Assembly: GCA_031417525.1 (NCBI GenBank)
Contig: JANOVT010000324.1
Span: 1 to 10,594 of the forward strand
DNA length: 10,594 bases
Reading direction: 5' to 3'
DNA from: JAIBBG01 sp031417525
GTDB lineage: Bacteria; Bacteroidota; Bacteroidia; Flavobacteriales_D; Sanyastnellaceae
In this document: in pieces, positions 5,358-10,594 of the stretch
How positions within the stretch are numbered: the first letter of the stretch is position 1
Layout of the letters: each line of letters opens with the position of its first letter
Notes under the pieces: generated by a model
Database searches by the model: none
Told to the model about the DNA's origin: nothing
Seen by the model: only the letters and a program-made list of their open reading frames with translations
Made by a program: the position numbers and the translations under genes

Positions 5358-5423
5358 AAATCACGCGATAGAAAATTAAATTTCATTTCCTCAAAGAAAA
5401 TGTTTTTTCTATCGCGTAGATTT
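5358..5423. repeat. 18-bp imperfect inverted repeat with nested hairpin
   Basis: AAATC plus ACGCGATAGAAAA (5358-5375) pairs with TTTTCTATCGCGT plus GATTT (5405-5417 and 5419-5423), with only one bulged A at 5418. Thirteen of the 18 pairs are contiguous and include the GC-rich block ACGCGAT. The 29-base loop has an inner stem CATTT/AAATG (5384-5388 with 5398-5402). It is about 220 bases upstream of actA and 80 bases upstream of the SPOR start. It could be a dispersed palindromic repeat, a cruciform-forming site or a terminator-like structure; there is no upstream gene running into it that would need a terminator. Confidence 0.75.
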
Positions 5424-5548
5424 GTGAATCCCGCAAGCTATTCAAGTCAAGAAGTATCTTATTCGTAATTCGGGATAAAATTGAATTTGATGCTTTTGCA
5501 CATGGATAAGCAGGTATTCTTTGACCACCCTATTTAGAATGCTTTTAA

Positions 5549-5582
5549 ATTGTTAACAATCTTTTTGTCATGCTTATGTCAA
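5549..5582. promoter_or_regulatory. Possible operator sites before actA
   Basis: ATTGTTAACAAT (5549-5560) is a perfect 12-base palindrome centred about 45 bases upstream of the actA -7 box. It is followed at 5565-5582 by a partly symmetric site, TTGtCAT-gctt-ATGtCAA, that would overlap the -33 region. A 12-base palindrome is expected about twice by chance in a window this size, so location is the only reason to list it. No regulator is named. Confidence 0.22.
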
Positions 5583-5596
5583 AGGCCCTGCGCATA

Positions 5597-5604
5597 TAAA
5601 TTTG
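5597..5604 (+). promoter_or_regulatory. Putative -7 box of the ACIII (act) operon
   Basis: TAAATTTG matches TAnnTTTG completely and is identical to the box before hmgA. Transcription would start near 5611, about 34 bases before the ATG at 5645. The GTG at 5627 would leave only about 16 bases of leader. The -33 position (around 5573-5577) reads CTTAT, a poor match, so an activator may be needed; the symmetric site at 5565-5582 covers this region. Confidence 0.5.
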
Positions 5605-5644
5605 CCGCGCGTTATAACCTGCCCTTGTGCAAAAAACATCAGTA

Positions 5645-7027
5645 ATGAAGCGGCTTTCACGAAGTTTTAGCAGCAAAGCAATTGTCACTTTTTCCATCGT
5701 AATGTTACTCACTTTCAATGCCTTCGCCGGCATTTTTGAGGGTGGTGATGCTGCGAAGGGTGAATCATTATTCAAAGCGAATTGCGCTGCATGTCACAAA
5801 ACAACAGATGAAGTTCTGGCAGCGCCAGGGCTAAAAGATGTTGATGTCCGATGGAAAGGCAAGGATGCCCTCATCGTAAAATGGATTCAGAATCCGCAGG
5901 CTGCTGCGGCTTCCGGTGATCCATACATCAAAGGCATCGTTGAGAAATATGTTCCGACTTTCGGTTGGATGGCAGCTCAGGCCGTCAGCGAAGCGGATAT
6001 CAAAAACATTCTTGCTTATGTGAAGGTTAATGTCCCGCCGCCGCCGCCAGGTGGAGCAACGGTCAACAAGTGTATGACTCTTGAAGAAATCAAGGCTACG
6101 AAAGAGGCTACTGAAGAAAGTGACGGAACTATCTGGTTTCTGATCATCATTTCAATGCTTGCAATCATTGCAGTAACAGCCTCCAATATTTCCCGTTCAT
6201 TGAAAAACGCCGTGAACGAACGTGAAGGTTTGGCGCCACTTCCTGAACATTCATACTGGCAGTCTTCCAAATCCTGGATGTGGAAAAACAAAAAATTCGT
6301 TTCTGTTATTGGTCTTTTTCTTTTCTGTTACTTCACCGTAGTCGGATACAAGTCACTCATGGATATTGGCGTGTATGATGGTTACACTCCGGAACAACCC
6401 ATTTGGTTTTCTCACGCGATCCACAATTGCCAGAATGAGATTGATTGCCAATACTGCCATAGCAGTGCTTCCAAATCAAAAAACGCGGGTATTCCTTCTG
6501 TGAATGTTTGTATGAATTGCCACAAAGGAATCAAGAAGGGAACAATCACCGGCGAGAAGGAGATATCTAAAATTTACACTGCAATTGGTTTTGATCCGGC
6601 TACTGGAACATATATAGCAGATTACGAGCAGAAACCAATTGTCTGGAACAAGGTGAATAATTTGCCTGATCACGTTTTGTTCAATCACTCTACTCACGTT
6701 GCTATCGGCAAGGTGGATTGCAAAAACTGTCACGGTCCTCAGCAGATGTACACTGTTGGTCATGTGCCAACTGCGGAAGAGATCAATTCACAGGAAGATG
6801 TTGTAGGCTTGGTAAAACTTGAAAAACGCCCATTCACAATGGGCTGGTGTCTCGAGTGTCACAACAAAAAGGAGATTGATCTTAATGGAAGTGCATACTA
6901 CCAGGAAATGCATGAGCGCTTCAAAGCTTCTGCACTTGGACAGAGAACTCTGCGCGATATCATGGAAGATGGCTCTGCTACTGTACGTGAATTGGGCGGA
7001 TGGGAATGCGGCAAATGCCACTACTAA
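5645..7027 (+). CDS. actA: ACIII subunit ActA: fused monoheme plus pentaheme cytochrome c
   Basis: A 460-residue membrane-anchored c-type cytochrome of alternative complex III, passing electrons from the complex's Fe-S clusters to a cytochrome c or terminal oxidase on the periplasmic side. Order of parts: signal peptide (1-28, A-F-A|G), a monoheme cytochrome c domain with C47-A-A-C50-H51 and likely distal M109 (F-G-W-M), a P5-G-G linker (131-137), TM helix 164-181, a basic cytoplasmic loop, TM helix 218-235, then a pentaheme domain with C-x-x-C-H at 268-272, 289-293, 359-363, 402-406 and 455-459. The protein ends one residue after the last heme motif, H-Y. The positive residues in the loop between the helices put both heme domains in the periplasm. 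Six heme sites in one chain exceed the five of the classical Rhodothermus ActA. The start is ATG 5645; GTG 5627 would add six residues and is less likely. ActB starts 37 bases downstream, indicating one operon. Confidence 0.93.
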   Translation: MKRLSRSFSSKAIVTFSIVMLLTFNAFAGIFEGGDAAKGESLFKANCAACHKTTDEVLAAPGLKDVDVRWKGKDALIVKWIQNPQAAAASGDPYIKGIVEKYVPTFGWMAAQAVSEADIKNILAYVKVNVPPPPPGGATVNKCMTLEEIKATKEATEESDGTIWFLIIISMLAIIAVTASNISRSLKNAVNEREGLAPLPEHSYWQSSKSWMWKNKKFVSVIGLFLFCYFTVVGYKSLMDIGVYDGYTPEQPIWFSHAIHNCQNEIDCQYCHSSASKSKNAGIPSVNVCMNCHKGIKKGTITGEKEISKIYTAIGFDPATGTYIADYEQKPIVWNKVNNLPDHVLFNHSTHVAIGKVDCKNCHGPQQMYTVGHVPTAEEINSQEDVVGLVKLEKRPFTMGWCLECHNKKEIDLNGSAYYQEMHERFKASALGQRTLRDIMEDGSATVRELGGWECGKCHY

Positions 7028-7064
7028 GAATTTTTTTACTTAAAGAAAACACGGATTAACCTCC

Positions 7065-10000
7065 ATGGGAATGAATAAAAAATACTGGACGAGCCTGGAT
7101 GAACTGCAGAACACTGCAGCTGCGCAGGATGCGTTGACCAACGAGTTTACGCGTTCCAACAACTCCGGCGATCAATCGGTTGAGAGTTTCCTGACTGATG
7201 ATAAACTCAGCGAAACAAATACCGGAAGAAGGGATTTTCTCAAATTTATGGGATTTAGCCTGGCGGCAGCAACTCTTGCTGCATGCGAGACTCCTGTGGT
7301 GAAGTCTATTCCCTACGTCGTGAAACCGGAAGAGATTACTCCCGGTGTAGCCAATTTTTATGCTTCTACTTATTATGATGGAAATGACTACGGTAATCTT
7401 CTCGTAAAAACACGTGAAGGCCGTCCGATTTTCATCAAGGGAAATAAAGAACACGGAATCAGCAAAGGTGGATTGAATTCAAGAATGAATTCTTCCGTTC
7501 TAAGCCTTTATGATAGCGCCAGATTGAAAGGGCCGCGCAAATCAGGTGCAGATATAAGCTGGACTGATTTGGATTCCGAAATCAAAACGGCACTCGCTTC
7601 TTCAAATACTATCCGCATCGTTTCCGGAACAATCATCAGCCCAAGCACTCAACGTTCAATTGCTGAGTTTTCTGCGAAGTATGCCGGTAAAGTGAAACAC
7701 GTTCAATATGATGCTATTTCATACTCCGGACTTGCCAAAGCGAACAATGGAATTATACCTGCTTATGATTTTAGCAAAGCAAAAACAATTGTAAGCATTT
7801 CCGCAGACTTCCTTGGTTCATGGTTGATGTCATCATTGAACACAGTTCAATACGCTGATAGCCGCCGACCTGAGAATGGTTGGATGAACAAACATTATCA
7901 GTTCGAAAGTTTGATGTCTTTGACAGGCACAAATAGTGATGTCAGAGTTACCATCAAACCTTCGCAAGAAGGAATGGTCGCTGCGGCATTGTACGCAGCG
8001 GTTACTGGTGGTTCACCAGTGAGCGTTGAAGGTGCAGACATCGCTATCAAAAGCGCAGCAGATGATTTGAAAGCTGCACGCGGAGCTTCTATTGTTGTTG
8101 CCGGCAGTAATGATCCGAATGTTCAGACAATTGTCGCAGCCATCAACAATGCTCTTGGAAATACTGGAACAACTATCGAAGTTGCTCATGGAATCAATCT
8201 CTTCAAAGGAAGTGATGACCAAATGAAACAACTCGTGGATGAAATGAACGCCGGTTCCGTGGATACCTTGATTGTTTATGGATCGAATCCAGCATACTCA
8301 TGGTATGAAGCAGACAAGTTCATCATGGGGCTTCAGAAAGTAAAAAATTCTGTTTGTTTCAATTTGTATTCAGATGAAACCGCCAGTCGTTGTCTTTACG
8401 TCGCTCCTGATCATCATTATCTGGAGTCTTGGAATGATTATTCGCCGATGAATGGCCGCACGGATTTGGTGCAGCCAACGATTAGTCCTCTTTATAATAG
8501 CCGATATGCTCAGGAATCATTACTGAGATGGGCAGATAACAATAGCACATACTATGATTATGTGCGCATGACTCACAACGGAGGATATGCTCCTGCGATG
8601 ATGAAGACTGACATGAATTGGAATACTGCCGTTCACAACGGAACTTTCAATCATGCAATGGTTGCAGCAGCTCCTGTTGTGATCGAAATGGAAGGAAATG
8701 TGACAGTGGATGAAGCGATTGCTGCTGCAGCCACTACTGCACCCGTGATGACATCTGCACCAATCAATGTGAGCGAGGCAGTAAGTCGTGTAAGTGGAAT
8801 TAAATCAGGTGAATGGGAACTTGCTCTTTATCAGAAAGTGACTATGGGTAATGGTAGCCATGCAAATAATGCATTACTGCATGAAACCCCTGATCCAATC
8901 ACGAAAGTGACCTGGGACAATTATGTGACTATGGCCTTTGCCGATATGAAGGAAATGGGTCTCGAGACTTCTATTGGTCAATGTGATTGTGCTTCGCTAG
9001 TGACAGTGAGTGTTAATGGAAAAAACATCACATTACCAGCTTTCCCAACTCCTGGCCAGAAACGCAAAACCATTGGTATTGCACTTGGTTATGGTCGTGG
9101 AGCTGGCAACGAGGAAATAGGAAAAGCTGCATTCCAAACGGGCCGCAAGGGCGACCACTTAATGGAAAATGTAGGCTCAGGAGAACAAAAACAAACGGTC
9201 GGAAGAAACGCATATCCACTCGCTGCTGTGGTTGATGGATTTGCTAGTTATGTTGCGTACAATGTGAGCATTGCTTCTGCACCTGGAACATATGCTATCG
9301 CGACAACACAGATGCACAGCACCGTGATGGGCCGTGATTCTGTTGTAAAAGAAACAGTGATTTCTACTTATCTGAAAGAAAAAGATAAAAAGAAAGGTGA
9401 AGCATCCTATAACATGGCTGTTACCCTTCCTGTTCATGAAGATATTAATAAGGACGGTAAGATTGATGTAAACGATAGAGTAGGTATCCGTGAGATGGAT
9501 CTTTGGAGAGATCATCCGGTTGAAGGTGTTGGTCACCGCTGGGGATTGACTATCGACTTGAATTCATGTCTTGGTTGTGGTTCTTGCATCACGGCTTGTC
9601 ATACAGAAAATAATGTACCTGTTGTTGGTAAAGACGAAGTTCTTCGTCACCGTGACATGCACTGGTTGCGTATCGATAGGTATTTCTCTTCCGCACAGGA
9701 TACTTTGAAAGAGACCAAAGAAGCCAACAACATCGGAACCATCGGAGCTTATCGCATGATGGAAGATCCGGAAGAAAATCCACAGACTGTTCACATGCCG
9801 ATGATGTGTCAGCATTGTAACCATGCTCCTTGCGAAACTGTTTGCCCTGTTGCGGCTACTGTTCACAGCAACGAAGGTTTGAATAACATGGCTTATAACC
9901 GCTGCATCGGAACAAGATATTGCGCGAATAACTGCCCTTATAAAGTGAGAAGATTCAACTGGTTCAACTATGTAACCAACGACAAGTTTGCGATGGTAAA

Positions 10001-10343
10001 TCCATCACAAGATGAGACGTTGCGTATGGTATTGAATCCGGATGTAACTGTTCGTACACGTGGTGTCATGGAAAAATGCAGCATGTGTCAGCAACGTATT
10101 CAGGGTGGAAAAACAGAAGCCAAGAAGAATGGAACAATTGTAATAGACGGAATGATTCAGACTGCTTGCGCTGAAGCATGTCCTACCAATGCGATTGTAT
10201 TTGGTGATTTGAATGACAAGTCTTCGAAGAACGCAAAACGCGCTTCGGACGTGCGCTCTTATCATGCACTCGAAGAAGTGGGTATTCAACCCAATGTATT
10301 CTACATGACCAAAGTGAGAAACATCGAAGAAACTGAAGCCTGA
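7065..10343 (+). CDS. actB: ACIII subunit ActB: MoCo-oxidoreductase-like domain fused to a four-cluster Fe-S domain
   Basis: A 1092-residue periplasmic subunit of the quinol-oxidising alternative complex III. The N-terminus has the 'extended Tat' form seen in this group: K-K-Y-W-T-S-L-D-E-L (5-14), then a long spacer and the twin-arginine motif R55-R56-D-F-L-K-F-M-G, a hydrophobic run and L-A-A-C74. Residues from about 85 to 780 form the molybdopterin-oxidoreductase-like domain, which in characterised ACIII binds no molybdenum. Residues about 825-1070 form the ferredoxin-like domain with C835/838/841/845, C915/918/923/927, C947/953/957 and C1005/1008/1035/1039. These 15 cysteines, with T950 in place of a sixteenth, fit three [4Fe-4S] and one [3Fe-4S], as known for ActB. 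Between the two domains is an EF-hand-like loop D793-x-N-x-D-G-x-I-D-x-x-D804. ATG 7065 is taken as the start; ATG 7071 would give M-N-K-K-Y-W and is equally plausible. ActC begins 18 bases after the stop. Confidence 0.95.
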   Translation: MGMNKKYWTSLDELQNTAAAQDALTNEFTRSNNSGDQSVESFLTDDKLSETNTGRRDFLKFMGFSLAAATLAACETPVVKSIPYVVKPEEITPGVANFYASTYYDGNDYGNLLVKTREGRPIFIKGNKEHGISKGGLNSRMNSSVLSLYDSARLKGPRKSGADISWTDLDSEIKTALASSNTIRIVSGTIISPSTQRSIAEFSAKYAGKVKHVQYDAISYSGLAKANNGIIPAYDFSKAKTIVSISADFLGSWLMSSLNTVQYADSRRPENGWMNKHYQFESLMSLTGTNSDVRVTIKPSQEGMVAAALYAAVTGGSPVSVEGADIAIKSAADDLKAARGASIVVAGSNDPNVQTIVAAINNALGNTGTTIEVAHGINLFKGSDDQMKQLVDEMNAGSVDTLIVYGSNPAYSWYEADKFIMGLQKVKNSVCFNLYSDETASRCLYVAPDHHYLESWNDYSPMNGRTDLVQPTISPLYNSRYAQESLLRWADNNSTYYDYVRMTHNGGYAPAMMKTDMNWNTAVHNGTFNHAMVAAAPVVIEMEGNVTVDEAIAAAATTAPVMTSAPINVSEAVSRVSGIKSGEWELALYQKVTMGNGSHANNALLHETPDPITKVTWDNYVTMAFADMKEMGLETSIGQCDCASLVTVSVNGKNITLPAFPTPGQKRKTIGIALGYGRGAGNEEIGKAAFQTGRKGDHLMENVGSGEQKQTVGRNAYPLAAVVDGFASYVAYNVSIASAPGTYAIATTQMHSTVMGRDSVVKETVISTYLKEKDKKKGEASYNMAVTLPVHEDINKDGKIDVNDRVGIREMDLWRDHPVEGVGHRWGLTIDLNSCLGCGSCITACHTENNVPVVGKDEVLRHRDMHWLRIDRYFSSAQDTLKETKEANNIGTIGAYRMMEDPEENPQTVHMPMMCQHCNHAPCETVCPVAATVHSNEGLNNMAYNRCIGTRYCANNCPYKVRRFNWFNYVTNDKFAMVNPSQDETLRMVLNPDVTVRTRGVMEKCSMCQQRIQGGKTEAKKNGTIVIDGMIQTACAEACPTNAIVFGDLNDKSSKNAKRASDVRSYHALEEVGIQPNVFYMTKVRNIEETEA

Positions 10344-10361
10344 TAATTACAAACCAACGAG

Positions 10362-10594
10362 ATGTTCAAAGAATCCAACATAAGAAAGCCGCTGATCCTC
10401 GGGCACAAAACGTATCATGATATCACACAGGATATCGTCGGACCGATTGAAGGACCAGCTCCGAAACAATGGAAGATTGCATTCACCATTGCACTCATCG
10501 TGGCGCTGTATGGTGTCGGATGTATCATGTACCTGGTGGGTGTGGGTATTGGTTCATGGGGATTGAATAAAACAGTTGGTTGGGCTTGGGATAT
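10362..10594 (+). CDS. actC: ACIII subunit ActC (NrfD/PsrC family), 5' part only
   Basis: The first 77 codons of a membrane subunit, cut by the window's right edge. The soluble N-terminus (about 1-37, with R-K-P-L-I-L-G-H-K-T-Y and D-I-V-G-P-I-E) leads into the first transmembrane helix (about 38-62), then G-S-W-G-L-N-K-T-V-G-W-A-W-D. The V-G-W-A-W-D block before the second helix is characteristic of NrfD/PsrC-like subunits. In ACIII, ActC is a roughly ten-helix protein that holds the quinol site and a possible proton path, and it docks onto the Fe-S domain of ActB. The 18-base gap after actB shows tight operon linkage. The rest of the gene, and presumably actD, actE and actF, lie outside the window. 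Confidence 0.92.
   Translation, partial: MFKESNIRKPLILGHKTYHDITQDIVGPIEGPAPKQWKIAFTIALIVALYGVGCIMYLVGVGIGSWGLNKTVGWAWD

Larger units (their letters stand above)
5276..5644. other. Divergent intergenic region between the SPOR gene and actA
   Basis: 369 bases without a credible gene; open frames here are short, or are upstream extensions of the SPOR frame. Going from left to right it holds a -7 box for the SPOR gene (5297-5304, minus), an 18-bp imperfect inverted repeat (5358-5423), a 6-base inverted pair ATCCCG/CGGGAT around 5428-5476, a 12-base palindrome (5549-5560), a loosely symmetric TTGnCAT-n4-ATGnCAA site (5565-5582), and the actA -7 box (5597-5604). The size and the number of dyads suggest regulated transcription of the respiratory operon. 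Confidence 0.7.

Noticed and set aside
5276..5386. Upstream ATG at 5386 for the SPOR-domain protein.
   Set aside because: It would place the signal peptide 37 residues inside the protein and lies upstream of the likely -7 box.
8013..9866. Antisense open frames over actB and similar shadows over actA and hmgA.
   Set aside because: They overlap well-supported conserved genes and show no recognisable domains; they follow from codon bias of the sense strand.

Overview
The window looks like a chromosomal segment of a member of the phylum Bacteroidota. Four things point there: an alternative complex III (ACIII) gene cluster whose second protein has the 'extended Tat' N-terminus, a DUF4199 membrane protein, lipoproteins with an S-C-G type lipobox, and TAnnTTTG-type -7 promoter boxes instead of sigma70 -10 boxes. 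Overall it is housekeeping and metabolic DNA, with one accessory-looking insertion and several unexplained palindromic repeats.

Layout. Positions 1-188 are a non-coding upstream stretch with a REP-like palindrome. Then come, on the plus strand, a small Cys-containing lipoprotein (189-536) with a clear intrinsic terminator (560-588), a membrane-anchored LuxR-type DNA-binding protein (611-1051), and a four-helix membrane DUF4199 protein (1157-1699) with the best promoter match in the window. An AT-rich 20-bp perfect inverted repeat with a nested hairpin (1714-1820) fills the convergent junction. Next is a minus-strand tyrosine-degradation operon read from right to left: hmgA (3550-4707), a four-helix-bundle (23S IVP/TIGR02436 type) gene (3108-3467), then hppD (1824-2963). 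The four-helix gene is bracketed by two arrays of the same 8-bp unit in opposite orientation. Upstream of hmgA on the same strand is a secreted SPOR-domain protein (4793-5275). A 369-bp divergent intergenic region (5276-5644) contains promoters for both sides and an 18-bp imperfect inverted repeat. The rest, from 5645 to the end, is the start of the ACIII operon: actA (monoheme plus pentaheme cytochrome c), actB (MoCo-like domain plus four-cluster ferredoxin domain) and the beginning of actC (NrfD-like quinol-site membrane subunit).

How they work together. HppD converts 4-hydroxyphenylpyruvate to homogentisate and HmgA opens its ring, so these two are consecutive steps of tyrosine catabolism. 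ActA, ActB and ActC are the front end of a quinol:cytochrome c (or quinol:oxidase) oxidoreductase in the inner membrane. Quinol is oxidised at the membrane subunit and electrons pass to periplasmic Fe-S clusters and hemes. The downstream subunits (actD, actE, actF and possibly a caa3 oxidase) would lie beyond the right edge.

The most interesting item is the four-helix-bundle gene flanked by inverted 8-bp arrays between two genes that belong together. It has the form of a small mobile or hitchhiking unit, but this cannot be proven from one locus.
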